Made by a program: the position numbers and the translations under genes. From assembly GCA_021153325.1 (NCBI GenBank), contig JAGKTQ010000023.1:1-38940 (forward strand): a DNA stretch of 38,940 nucleotides. The letters are read 5' to 3'. The stretch is from Lachnospiraceae bacterium (GTDB lineage Bacteria > Bacillota > Clostridia > Lachnospirales > Lachnospiraceae). Positions 1-7,989 of the stretch are shown here, piece after piece. Position 1 is the stretch's first letter. Every line of letters begins with the position of its first letter. The notes under the pieces are model-generated. The model saw only the letters and a program-made list of their open reading frames with translations. It did not search any database and was not told the DNA's origin.

Positions 1-1342
1 GGATTTATTTGAATATATGCGAAATACAAATAAAGAAAAGGAGTCACCGCTTGCAGCAAGAATGCGTCCGACGACGTTAGAGGAAGTGGTAGGGCAGCAG
101 CATATTGTAGGAAAAGACAAGCTGCTTTATCGTGCGATAAAGGCGGATAAATTGAGCTCTATTATTTTTTATGGACCGCCGGGTACAGGAAAAACTACGC
201 TTGCTAAAGTAATTGCCAATACGACTAGTGCAGAGTTTACACAGATCAATGCTACAATCGCCGGAAAAAAAGATATGGAAGAGGTTATCCAGAAGGCGAA
301 AGATATGCAGGGAATGTATGGGAAAAAGACGATTCTTTTTATAGATGAAATTCACCGTTTTAATAAGGGACAACAGGATTATCTTCTTCCTTTTGTGGAA
401 GACGGTACGGTTATTTTAATTGGAGCGACTACAGAGAATCCCTATTTTGAAGTAAATGGAGCGTTGATTTCCAGATCTGTTATATTTGAATTGAAGCCAC
501 TATCCAAAGAAGATATTAAGGAGCTTTTGCGAAGAGCGGTATATAATAAGGAAAAGGGAATGGGAGCCTATGATGCAGAAATAGATGAGGATGCGTTGGA
601 TTTCCTGGCAGAGCTTTCCGGTGGAGATGCAAGACATGCACTTAATGCTATCGAGCTTGGAGTCATGACGACGAACCGCAGTGAGGATGGCAAGATACAT
701 ATTACCCTTCCGGTTGCAGAAGAATGTATTCAAAAAAGAGTGATTCGATACGATAAATCAGGGGACAATCATTACGATACGGTGTCGGCATTTATTAAAA
801 GTATGCGGGGATCTGACCCGGACGCAGCAGTTTATTATTTGGCACGCATGCTGTATGCTGGAGAAAGCGTGACCTTTATTGCAAGAAGAATGATGATCTG
901 TGCTTCAGAAGATGTGGGAAATGCAGATCCCAACGCTTTGACTGTGGCGGTTAGTGCGGCACAGGCAGTAGAAAGAGTGGGAATGCCGGAAGCACAGATC
1001 ATTCTGGCACAGGCAGCAGCATATATTGCTTCTGCGCCAAAGAGCGATGCGAGCATTAAAGCAATTATGGAAGCAACAAGAGTTGTGGAGGAGACAGGAA
1101 ATCTTCCGATTCCAACACATTTACAGGATGCACACTATAAAGGAGCAGCAAAATTGGGACACGGAACAGGATATAAATATTCCCATGATTATCCAAATGA
1201 TTATGTAGAGCAGCAGTATTTGCCCTATGAGTTGAATGGAAAAGAGTTTTATAAACCAAAGGGAAATGGATATGAAGTAAAGATCAAAGAGCATATGGCA
1301 AGAATAAAAAGAGAAGCCAGGAAGGAGAAAGAGGAAAAATAA
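1..1342 (+). CDS. rarA: RarA/MgsA-type AAA+ ATPase, 5' end cut by window edge
   Basis: RarA (MgsA/WRNIP1 family) is a replication-fork-associated AAA+ ATPase that acts on ssDNA gaps and stalled forks in the cytoplasm. Visible motifs are Walker A GPPGTGKTT (residues 53-61 counted from the ATG at 17), Walker B LFIDEIHRFN, the sensor region GATTENPYFEVN, and the C-terminal family blocks SGGDARHALNAIE, SMRGSDPDAAVYYLARML and SAPKSDAS. The frame stays open upstream of the ATG at 17 and reads D-L-F-E-Y before it, so the true start probably lies one codon outside the window (M-D-L-F-E-Y-M-R...), and the gene is treated as 5' partial. Length of about 446 aa is normal. It converges with the DUF4364 gene. 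A second, only moderately similar paralogue lies at 9530-10855; this copy has lost the usual SAVTSGIKE block (here NATIAGKKD) and is the more diverged one. Confidence 0.93.
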   Translation, partial: DLFEYMRNTNKEKESPLAARMRPTTLEEVVGQQHIVGKDKLLYRAIKADKLSSIIFYGPPGTGKTTLAKVIANTTSAEFTQINATIAGKKDMEEVIQKAKDMQGMYGKKTILFIDEIHRFNKGQQDYLLPFVEDGTVILIGATTENPYFEVNGALISRSVIFELKPLSKEDIKELLRRAVYNKEKGMGAYDAEIDEDALDFLAELSGGDARHALNAIELGVMTTNRSEDGKIHITLPVAEECIQKRVIRYDKSGDNHYDTVSAFIKSMRGSDPDAAVYYLARMLYAGESVTFIARRMMICASEDVGNADPNALTVAVSAAQAVERVGMPEAQIILAQAAAYIASAPKSDASIKAIMEATRVVEETGNLPIPTHLQDAHYKGAAKLGHGTGYKYSHDYPNDYVEQQYLPYELNGKEFYKPKGNGYEVKIKEHMARIKREARKEKEEK

Positions 1343-1347
1343 TCGTA

Positions 1348-1371
1348 GAGGAGCTGTTAAAATAGCTCCTC
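1348..1371. terminator. Hairpin between convergent genes
   Basis: GAGGAGCT (1348-1355) and AGCTCCTC (1364-1371) form a perfect 8-bp stem, with possible further pairing inside the loop. It overlaps the last codons of the minus-strand gene. Neither side has a real T-run, so it is only a weak candidate for a bidirectional terminator. Confidence 0.35.
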
Positions 1372-1869
1372 AATTAAATATTGGTATATTTCCTGATTTT
1401 TTTTCTGCCAATTATCACATATGGCGGCAGCAGTTTCTTCTACGGGAACAGACATGGTAATTTCGACAAGATTAATATTCCGGTCTTTGGCAATCAGATG
1501 TGCTTCAAATTCACCACTGGTAGACTTGTAGTAGTCTGCAAGTACGGAAACTTCATTGCGAAGTTCCAGTTCGTTTTCTTTAAAGAAAGTATTGATATCT
1601 GCCTTGATGGCACTGCTGATACGGTTTTCAAAGAAGCTAAGAGTTTCCTGACCATCTTTTGTGATGGAAAGATGAGTACGATTGCGAATGGAGTCAGCAG
1701 AAACAAGTCCTGCATCTATCAACTCAGAAATTGCCTGTTGTAGTGTAAGGAAGTTGGTATATTCTTTTCCTGTTATAAAGTCTGCGACCTGTGCTTTTGT
1801 AAGTGGAAAATTTACGCGATCCAACATATAAAGCACGATCAATTTATAAAGTGTCAGTGGTTCCTGCAT
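1357..1869 (-). CDS. DUF4364 family protein (winged-helix-like)
   Basis: This 170-aa protein matches the DUF4364 family by its opening (MQEPLTLYKLIVLYMLDRVNFPLTKAQVADFI) and its overall size. The first 80 or so residues look like a winged helix: a helix-turn-helix segment (LTKAQVADFITGKEYTNFLTLQQAISELIDAGLV) is followed by a short hairpin ending in a LSITKDGQETL strand. The C-terminal half is mixed alpha/beta and ends in an acidic helix. A DNA-binding or regulatory role is inferred; the family function is not established. GGAG lies 6 nt before the ATG. It is the last gene of a minus-strand set downstream of the radical SAM gene, with a 66-bp gap. Confidence 0.85.
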   Translation of the reverse strand: MQEPLTLYKLIVLYMLDRVNFPLTKAQVADFITGKEYTNFLTLQQAISELIDAGLVSADSIRNRTHLSITKDGQETLSFFENRISSAIKADINTFFKENELELRNEVSVLADYYKSTSGEFEAHLIAKDRNINLVEITMSVPVEETAAAICDNWQKKNQEIYQYLIEELF

Positions 1870-1935
1870 TTTTTACTCCATTTCTAATCTACGCTAAAGC
1901 GCAATCGTTTTTTTTACTAAGTTTCTTTTGAAAAT

Positions 1936-2922
1936 CTATAAAAATTTTCCTTGATAAACATTTCGAATTTTCATTTCATGGTGAAAGGTATTTAATACAT
2001 CTCGCTTATTTCGACTCCAGTCAGGGGCAGCAAGGATTTCTTTCGGTCCATCTCCAGTCAGTCGGTGAATGACAATGTCAGGATTTAAATGTCCTATACA
2101 GTCAACAAGCATATCCATATATTGTTCTTTTGTCAAAACGGAAAATTTTCCTGCACAATAATCTGTATAAAGGTCAGTTCCTCTCAGTACATGAAGGAGT
2201 TGCAACTTTATTCCAAAAATATTTTTGGTATTTAAATATTGTATGGTTTTGATGCAATCTGCTTTTGTTTCACCCGGCAGTCCTAAAATGACATGTACAA
2301 TGACAGGGATGCCAATGGCATTTAACCGACTGACAGCTTCGTCAAAAACAGAAAGCGGATAACCGCGTCTGATATAAGCTGTGGTCGCTTCATGAATCGT
2401 TTGCAGTCCCAATTCCAGCCAGATAAATTTTTTCCCAGTTTTTGGGTTAAGAAAAAATTCCTGATGCAGCTTTTCTAAAAGATGCAATACTTCCGTGGGG
2501 AGACAATCCGGTCTTGTGGCAATGGCGATACCGGCAACTTCTGGTTTGTTCAATGCTTCACGATAAAGAACTTCCAGTTTGTCTGTCGGGGCGTAGGTAT
2601 TGGTAAACGCTTGAAAATAGGCGATTTTATCCGGTTTGACAGATTTGTCAGTATAATCTGACAATGGTGTCATAATTTCAGAAAGAGACGTGGCAAAGTC
2701 TGGCATGGAAATAGCAAAATCACCACTTCCTCCTGCGCTGCAGAAAATACAGCCTCTTGTATCCAACGTGCCATCTCTGTTAGGACAAGTAAAACCGGCA
2801 TTCAGGGAAACCTTATACAATTTGTAGCCAAATGTGTTTTTAAAATAAGCATCCAGCGAGTAATAGGGTTTTTCACGCCATATTTCCCGCCGGAGTACGT
2901 TTGCTTGATCTTTTAAGTTCAT
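1936..2922 (-). CDS. TIGR01212 family radical SAM protein (YhcC/YtqA-like)
   Basis: This 328-aa radical SAM protein is of the YhcC/YtqA type, with the cluster-binding cysteines in the unusual C-x11-C-x2-C spacing of that subfamily (C46, C58, C61, in CPNRDGTLDTRGCIFC). Supporting family blocks are AYFQAFTNTYAP, IATRPDCLP, WLELGLQTIHE and HVILGLPGE. The [4Fe-4S] cluster would cleave SAM to a 5'-deoxyadenosyl radical. The substrate is unknown to me; a tRNA or Elp3-like modification is sometimes suggested for relatives. Its ATG overlaps the stop codon of the upstream malic enzyme by one base (TAATG), which suggests translational coupling. Confidence 0.9.
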   Translation of the reverse strand: MNLKDQANVLRREIWREKPYYSLDAYFKNTFGYKLYKVSLNAGFTCPNRDGTLDTRGCIFCSAGGSGDFAISMPDFATSLSEIMTPLSDYTDKSVKPDKIAYFQAFTNTYAPTDKLEVLYREALNKPEVAGIAIATRPDCLPTEVLHLLEKLHQEFFLNPKTGKKFIWLELGLQTIHEATTAYIRRGYPLSVFDEAVSRLNAIGIPVIVHVILGLPGETKADCIKTIQYLNTKNIFGIKLQLLHVLRGTDLYTDYCAGKFSVLTKEQYMDMLVDCIGHLNPDIVIHRLTGDGPKEILAAPDWSRNKRDVLNTFHHEMKIRNVYQGKFL

Positions 2923-4076
2923 TATTTTTTAATATGAGATTTTACAGCTTCTGCAACAGCTTCTGCAACCTTTGGATTAAAGGCTTCCGGCAAAATATTG
3001 TCTTCATTTAATTCCTCATCTGAAACAAGATTTGCAAGTGCTAAAGCAGCAGCTAATTTCATTTCTTCTGTAATCTGAGAAGCACGTCCTTCTAATGCAC
3101 CTTTAAAAATACCTGGGAAAGCAACAACGTTGTTTACCTGATTCGGGAAATCAGAGCGTCCTGTACCAACGACTCTTGCACCAGCTTTTTTTGCCACATC
3201 CGGCATGATTTCTGGAACTGGATTTGCCATAGCAAAAAGAATCGCATCCTTATTCATGGAAGAGACCATTTCAGGAGATACAATGTTTGGAGCAGAAACA
3301 CCAATAAAAATGTCAGCGCCCTTTAAGGCATCTGCAAGAGAACCGGTTTCGTTATTTGGATTTGTGATTTCGGTCATTTTCTGCTGCATCCAGTTCAGAC
3401 CATCTGTCTCCTTAGAAACAATACCGACTTTGTCGCACATAATGACATTTGGGAAACCATAAGTGATCAGCAGCTTTGTAATAGCAACACCAGCACTTCC
3501 GGCACCATTTACAACGACCTTACAGTCTTCTTTTTTCTTTCCAACTACTTTTAAACCATTGATAATGCCGGCAAGAACAACGATAGCAGTTCCGTGCTGG
3601 TCATCGTGGAATACTGGAATGTCCAAAGTAGCTTTTAATCTTTCTTCTATTTCAAAACAACGGGGAGCACTGATGTCTTCCAAATTGATACCGCCAAAAC
3701 CCGGAGCAAGATAAGTAACTGCTTTGATGATCTCTTCGGTATCCTGTGTGTCTAAGCAGATAGGTACCGCATTGACACCACCAAACTCTTTAAAGAGAAC
3801 AGCTTTTCCTTCCATAACAGGCATAGCAGCATGAGGACCGATATTTCCTAAACCTAAAACGGCACTACCATCGGAAACAACAGCAACTGTATTAGATTTC
3901 CATGTATACGTATATGCAGCTTCTTTATCCTCAGCGATTACCTTACAAGGTTCTGCGACACCCGGAGTATAAGCAAGAGCTAAATCCTCTCTGGATTTTA
4001 CCGGAGTTTTGGAAACGGTCTCCAATTTACCGTTCCATTGTTTGTGAAGTTCAAGTGCTTTTTCGCTTGTAGTCAT
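2922..4076 (-). CDS. NAD(P)-dependent malic enzyme
   Basis: The enzyme oxidatively decarboxylates L-malate to pyruvate and CO2 with NAD(P)+. It is the short bacterial form (384 aa), without a phosphotransacetylase-like extension. Visible are the catalytic Tyr block AYTPGVAEP (Y36), the catalytic Lys in VMEGKAVLFK (K91), the metal-binding EDISAPRCFEIE and FHDDQHGTA blocks, and the Rossmann motif VVNGAGSAGVAI. The C-terminus carries the usual FPNQVNNVVAFPGIFKGAL segment. GAGGG lies upstream of the ATG. It is the first gene of the minus-strand set and its stop overlaps the next start by one base. The choice between NAD and NADP cannot be made safely from sequence alone. Confidence 0.93.
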   Translation of the reverse strand: MTTSEKALELHKQWNGKLETVSKTPVKSREDLALAYTPGVAEPCKVIAEDKEAAYTYTWKSNTVAVVSDGSAVLGLGNIGPHAAMPVMEGKAVLFKEFGGVNAVPICLDTQDTEEIIKAVTYLAPGFGGINLEDISAPRCFEIEERLKATLDIPVFHDDQHGTAIVVLAGIINGLKVVGKKKEDCKVVVNGAGSAGVAITKLLITYGFPNVIMCDKVGIVSKETDGLNWMQQKMTEITNPNNETGSLADALKGADIFIGVSAPNIVSPEMVSSMNKDAILFAMANPVPEIMPDVAKKAGARVVGTGRSDFPNQVNNVVAFPGIFKGALEGRASQITEEMKLAAALALANLVSDEELNEDNILPEAFNPKVAEAVAEAVKSHIKK

Positions 4077-4117
4077 ATAAATTTCCCTCGTTTCTTTCTA
4101 TAATTCATACTTTAAAT

Positions 4118-4146
4118 ATCATATAATATTTGCGGGGAGGAATCAA
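4118..4146 (-). promoter_or_regulatory. Promoter of the malic enzyme gene
   Basis: On the minus strand, TTGATT (4141-4146) and TATGAT (4118-4123) are separated by exactly 17 bp, a sigma-A-type arrangement upstream of the malic enzyme ATG. AAATAT/ATATTT flanks the -10 box as an AT-rich inverted repeat, which could be chance. Confidence 0.5.
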
Positions 4147-4225
4147 GTAAGACATTGTCAGAGTAAGAAAAATCAGGAAGAAGAAGTGGTCAAATATTTT
4201 TTTTTTAATTTAAATAAAAAAATAC

Positions 4226-4256
4226 TTGACCCTAACGTTACGTTATACTCTATGCT
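4226..4256 (+). promoter_or_regulatory. MerR-type promoter with 19-bp spacer and central operator
   Basis: TTGACC (4226-4231) and TATGCT (4251-4256) are 19 bp apart, the elongated spacing typical of promoters activated by MerR-family proteins. The spacer holds a perfect inverted repeat, TAACGT-T-ACGTTA (4233-4245). Transcription should begin near 4263, which rules out the ATG at 4257 as the start of the regulator gene downstream. Confidence 0.75.
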
Positions 4257-4283
4257 ATGATTACACGAGAAGGAGGAAACAAC

Positions 4284-5009
4284 ATGATGACAGTAAATGA
4301 AGTGAGCAGATTAACCGGAGTGAGTATACGCACTCTGCATTATTATGACCAGATCGGATTGCTACATCCGTCAGGTGTTACAGAAGCCGGATACAGACAG
4401 TATGACGATACTGCACTGGAGCGGTTACAGCAGATTTTATTGTTCCGTGAGTTGGAATTTCCATTAAAGGAAATCAAAGGTATCCTGGATAGTGATGGGT
4501 TTGACAGAAAGAAGGCTTTAGAGCAGCAGATTGAGCTGTTGACATTAAAGAAAGAACATTTGGAGAACTTGATCACCTTCGCTCGTGAAATAAAATTGAC
4601 AGGAGTGCAAAAAATGGATTTTACAGTATTTGACAAAACAAAAATTGAAGAATATGAGAAACAGGCGAAGGAAAAATGGGGAAATACAGAAGCTTTCGCA
4701 GAATTTGAGCAGAAGGACAAAGGACGCAGTGAAGAAGAAACAAAACAGAGCTGGGTAGAATTTATGCAGTTGTTTGCAGAATTCGGAGAGCTTAAGGACA
4801 AAAAGCCAGAAGAAGAAATTGTGCAAAAACAGGTAAAGAAAATTCAGGATTACATTACAGAGCATTTTTATGAGTGTACAAAGGAAATTTTACAGGGACT
4901 TGGAAAAATGTATGTGTCAAACGATGAGTTCAAGGAGAACATCGACCGGGTAGGCAAAGAAGGATGTGCACAGTTTGTATCAGAGGCGATTGCGGTGTAT
5001 TGTAAATAA
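4284..5009 (+). CDS. MerR family regulator with TipAS-like effector domain
   Basis: The protein (241 aa) has an N-terminal MerR winged helix (VNEVSRLTGVSIRTLHYYDQIGLL...GYRQYDDTALERLQQI, about residues 3-70), a dimerisation coiled coil (about 75-110), and a C-terminal all-helical TipAS-like domain (about 120-241, with the typical EEYEKQAKEKWGNTEAFAEFEQK start). TipAS domains in relatives bind thiopeptides and other drug-like ligands. The start was set at 4284 because AGGAGG (4271-4276) lies 7 nt upstream and the ATG at 4257 is at or before the expected transcript start. The 19-bp-spacer promoter just upstream implies autoregulation. There is no adjacent exporter in the same transcript, since a terminator follows. 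Confidence 0.9.
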   Translation: MMTVNEVSRLTGVSIRTLHYYDQIGLLHPSGVTEAGYRQYDDTALERLQQILLFRELEFPLKEIKGILDSDGFDRKKALEQQIELLTLKKEHLENLITFAREIKLTGVQKMDFTVFDKTKIEEYEKQAKEKWGNTEAFAEFEQKDKGRSEEETKQSWVEFMQLFAEFGELKDKKPEEEIVQKQVKKIQDYITEHFYECTKEILQGLGKMYVSNDEFKENIDRVGKEGCAQFVSEAIAVYCK

Positions 5010-5043
5010 AAAAGTGTATTTGTTCTCGGAACAGAAAAAGGCT

Positions 5044-5078
5044 AAGAGATATCACGGAAATAGTGGTATCTCTTTTTT
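5044..5078 (+). terminator. Rho-independent terminator after the MerR gene
   Basis: AAGAGATATCAC pairs with GTGGTATCTCTT (12 bp with one G-U pair, 7-nt loop), and the T-run continues beyond the stem to 5078. Confidence 0.85.
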
Positions 5079-5082
5079 GTAG

Positions 5083-5129
5083 TTGACAAAATGCCTGCAT
5101 TGAAATATAATATGTGTTATATAACAAAT
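5083..5129 (+). promoter_or_regulatory. Consensus promoter and palindromic operator for the TetR gene
   Basis: TTGACA (5083-5088) and TATAAT (5106-5111) are perfect consensus hexamers with a 17-bp spacer. Immediately after the -10 box is a perfect 12-bp palindrome, TGTTATATAACA (5115-5126), extendable to 18 bp with one mismatched pair. It covers the expected +1 and is a likely TetR self-operator (inference). Confidence 0.75.
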
Positions 5130-5149
5130 GTAATAAAAGAGGAGTAGTT

Positions 5150-5734
5150 ATGCCACCCAAAATAAAAATAACAAAAGAAATGATAGAAAATGCAGCTTTT
5201 GATATTGTGCGGGCAGAAGGGGCAGACAAAATTACAGCTAGGAGAATTTCGGAGCAGCTTCAGTGTTCGACGCAACCCGTGCTATATCATTTTTCCAGCG
5301 TGGAAGAGATCAAAAAAGCTACCTATCAGAAGGCGGACGCGTATCATAGCAGTTACCTTATGAACTTGGAAAAGGATTATGGAGATCCGATGCTTACGAT
5401 CGGTATGAATTATATCCGGTTTGCAATGGAAGAGCGTAATTTGTTCCGTTTCCTGTTTCAGACAAATGAGTTTTCAGGGGCAAATTTGCAGGACTTAATA
5501 GATGCGCCGGAATTGTCACCTGTTCTTTGCATTTTACAGGGGGAAACAGAGACGACAGAGGCTGCAGCAAAGGAAATATTTTCTACGTTGTTCATTTTCG
5601 TACATGGGTATGCAAGTATGTTTGCCAATAATTCCATGGATTATGATGAAAAAAAATTGGTTGCTATGTTGACAAAGGTTTTGTTAGGTGCTGTTTATGC
5701 GGCAAAGGAGGATACAGATGAGAAAAATATATGA
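5150..5734 (+). CDS. TetR/AcrR family transcriptional regulator
   Basis: The 194-aa protein starts with a TetR helix-turn-helix (ITKEMIENAAFDIVRAEGADKITARRISEQLQCSTQPVLYHFSSVEEIKKATY, about residues 6-58). The rest is a helical ligand/dimer domain with no ligand I can name. ATG 5150 was chosen over the GTG at 5114 because AGAGGAG sits just upstream of it and because 5114 lies inside the promoter/operator region. The 3' end overlaps the CPBP protease gene by 17 nt, so the two are almost certainly co-translated. The strong promoter overlapped by a palindrome suggests repression that is relieved by a ligand. Confidence 0.9.
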   Translation: MPPKIKITKEMIENAAFDIVRAEGADKITARRISEQLQCSTQPVLYHFSSVEEIKKATYQKADAYHSSYLMNLEKDYGDPMLTIGMNYIRFAMEERNLFRFLFQTNEFSGANLQDLIDAPELSPVLCILQGETETTEAAAKEIFSTLFIFVHGYASMFANNSMDYDEKKLVAMLTKVLLGAVYAAKEDTDEKNI

Positions 5735-6440
5735 TAAGAATGAATTGAATTTTGCCCTGATCTGGATTGGGGTATATGTGGTTGTGTGTAGTGTGGCGGA
5801 TAGTATTTCCAATACGATTGGAGTTGCCAAAATAGTAACGACACCGTTGTGCATAGTTATGACAGCTATGATTTATTTGTGGATATGCAGGAATGGATTG
5901 CAGGAAAAATATGGTCTCTGTAAATTTAAAGGGGAGGCGAAGACATATTTGTATTTTGTTCCTTTAGTGTTGCTTGTTTCTACGAATTTATGGTATGGAG
6001 TTCGATTAAATTTGTCCATATTTGAAACCGTTCTTTATGTGATCAGTATGTTGTGTGTTGGATTTCTGGAAGAAGTGATTTTCAGGGGATTTTTGTTTCA
6101 GGCAATGTGCAAAAATAACGTGAAACAAGCCATAGTCATTTCTTCGATTACTTTTGGAATCGGACATATTGTAAATCTGTTAAGTGGCAGTGGAACTATG
6201 GAAACAGTTATGCAGATCTGCTATGCGACTGCAATTGGTTTTCTTTTTACCATACTTTTTTACTATGGAAAGGGATTGTGGCCGTGTATCATAACGCATG
6301 GTGTGATTAACAGTTTGAGTGTATTGGCAAATAGAGAAGCAAAGACTATGGAAAGGAATATAGTTAGCGGAGTATTTTTATGTGTTGTATCGGTGGGTTA
6401 TGCGTTGTATATCCTGAAAAAGGTTCGTACGCAAAAGTAA
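5718..6440 (+). CDS. CPBP family intramembrane glutamic endopeptidase (CAAX/Abi)
   Basis: A 240-aa integral membrane protein with several hydrophobic segments (about residues 13-33, 40-56, 76-93, 103-117, 138-155, 165-183 and 205-230). It carries all CPBP/Abi motifs: EEVIFRG (E118, E119, R123), FGIGH (F146, H150), and HGVIN (H194, N198). The family includes type II CAAX-like proteases, bacteriocin self-immunity proteins and sporulation or sigma-regulatory proteases. The substrate here cannot be told. The start at 5718 follows AAAGGAGG at a good distance, so the 30 nt of extra frame upstream were dropped. It lies inside the TetR transcription unit and is followed by a terminator, making a two-gene TetR-CPBP operon. 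Confidence 0.88.
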   Translation: MRKIYDKNELNFALIWIGVYVVVCSVADSISNTIGVAKIVTTPLCIVMTAMIYLWICRNGLQEKYGLCKFKGEAKTYLYFVPLVLLVSTNLWYGVRLNLSIFETVLYVISMLCVGFLEEVIFRGFLFQAMCKNNVKQAIVISSITFGIGHIVNLLSGSGTMETVMQICYATAIGFLFTILFYYGKGLWPCIITHGVINSLSVLANREAKTMERNIVSGVFLCVVSVGYALYILKKVRTQK

Positions 6441-6476
6441 CAAAACCAATCGATTCATCGTGGTGATCATAAAGAC

Positions 6477-6517
6477 AAGGGAGCAAAGGTAAGAAGTTTG
6501 CTCCCTTCAATTTTTTT
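6477..6517 (+). terminator. Rho-independent terminator after the TetR-CPBP operon
   Basis: AAGGGAGCAAA and TTTGCTCCCTT form a perfect 11-bp stem with a 9-nt loop, followed by CAA and seven T residues. Confidence 0.85.
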
Positions 6518-6602
6518 ATAGGAAAAAAGAAATGAATGTGATAGAATATGCAATGCAGTATGAAGTTTAGTGAGAAAAAGATATAAAAAGGAAACAAAAG
6601 CG

Positions 6603-7970
6603 ATGACAACAGAAATAACAAAAGAAAATGCAGATAATAAATTTACAGAAGGCAAAATTTTGCCTCAGATGCTACGGTTTTCCGTACCAATTTTAGGTGC
6701 ACTGTTTTTGCAGGCAATGTATGGCGCAGCGGATTTGATGATCGTGGGACAGTTCGGTGATGTGACAGGAGTATCTGCGGTCGGTACGGGTAGTGCCATC
6801 ATGCTCCTTGTAACAGTGATCATCACGGGTCTTACCATGGGAACGATGGTGGTTCTTGGACAGTATTTAGGAGAAGGAAAGCCGGAAGAAGCAGGAAAGA
6901 CAGTAGGAGCATCTATCGTGCTATTTGCCATTGTGGCAGTAGTATTGACGGTAGTTATGTTCGTGTTCGTGAATCCTTTGGCAAAATTATTACAAGCCCC
7001 ACCGGAAGCTTTTGACAAAACGGTGCAGTATGTTCTGATCTGTTCGGCGGGAATTGTTTTTATTACCGCATATAATGTGATAAGCGGAATTTTTCGCGGT
7101 CTGGGAAATTCCAAGCTTCCCATGATCTTTGTACTGATTTCCTGCATTGTCAATATTGCAGGGGATCTGCTTTTAGTAGGGGGATTGCATATGGATGCGG
7201 CAGGAGCTGCGATCGCGACTATTGCAGCACAGGCAGTTAGTGTAGCGGCTTCTTTCTTTATTATAAGGCGGACTAAGCTGCCATTTCAGTTTTCAAGATC
7301 GTATATTCGGTTCTACCCGGATAAAATGAAGCGGATTCTGACCATCGGAACGCCGATCGCGTTACAGGATGCGCTTGTACATTTGTCTTTTCTTTTGATC
7401 AATTCGATCATTAATGGCATTGGTCTGAATGAATCTGCCGGTTATGGAATTGCAGAAAGGGTGACTTCCTTTATTTTTTTAGTGCCATCTGCGGTGATGC
7501 AGGGAGTTTCTGTTTTTGTAGCGCAGAATGTGGGTGCTGGAAAGAAAGACAGAGCGAGAAGATCTATGTACACAGGAATGGCAGCAGGCTGTGTTGCGGG
7601 TGTATTTTTGTTCTGTGCTGGCTTTTTCTTTGGAGATATTTTGTCAGCAATCTTCTCGAAGGATGCGGCGGTGATCGCACAGTCAGCAGCATATTTAAGA
7701 GGTTTTTCAGCTGATTGCCTTTTAACTTGCGTATTATTCAGTTTTACAGGTTATTTTAATGGAAATGGAAAAACACTTTTCGTAATGATTCAGGGAATCA
7801 CTTCTTCCTTTTTAGTACGTTTTCCAGTATCGTGGCTGATGTCTATGACGGAAGGAACGAATTTGACTAGAATCGGCTTAGCGGCACCGATCGCAACGAT
7901 TTATGGTATTATTTTTTACCTCATCTGCTACAAGATCATGCAGAGACAGGAAAAACGCTTACAAGTTTAA
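6603..7970 (+). CDS. MATE family efflux transporter
   Basis: A 455-aa protein with about 12 hydrophobic segments in two MatE repeats, typical of Na+- or H+-coupled exporters of drugs and cationic compounds. Family blocks include FSVPILGALFLQAMYGAADLMIVGQFGD near the N-terminus and the repeat-2 start IGTPIALQDALVHLSFLLINSIINGIG. ATG 6603 is preferred over a GTG at 6570: an AAAAGGAAA purine stretch lies 10 nt upstream and the added residues would be a basic non-conserved tail. The next gene starts 19 bp after the stop, so they are probably co-transcribed. The substrate is unknown. Confidence 0.92.
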   Translation: MTTEITKENADNKFTEGKILPQMLRFSVPILGALFLQAMYGAADLMIVGQFGDVTGVSAVGTGSAIMLLVTVIITGLTMGTMVVLGQYLGEGKPEEAGKTVGASIVLFAIVAVVLTVVMFVFVNPLAKLLQAPPEAFDKTVQYVLICSAGIVFITAYNVISGIFRGLGNSKLPMIFVLISCIVNIAGDLLLVGGLHMDAAGAAIATIAAQAVSVAASFFIIRRTKLPFQFSRSYIRFYPDKMKRILTIGTPIALQDALVHLSFLLINSIINGIGLNESAGYGIAERVTSFIFLVPSAVMQGVSVFVAQNVGAGKKDRARRSMYTGMAAGCVAGVFLFCAGFFFGDILSAIFSKDAAVIAQSAAYLRGFSADCLLTCVLFSFTGYFNGNGKTLFVMIQGITSSFLVRFPVSWLMSMTEGTNLTRIGLAAPIATIYGIIFYLICYKIMQRQEKRLQV

Positions 7971-7989
7971 GGTATGGGAGAAAAGAAAG

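Noticed and set aside
3205..3714. Open frames antisense to the malic enzyme
   Set aside because: They mirror the codons of a clearly conserved enzyme, have no ribosome-binding site and no recognisable domain.
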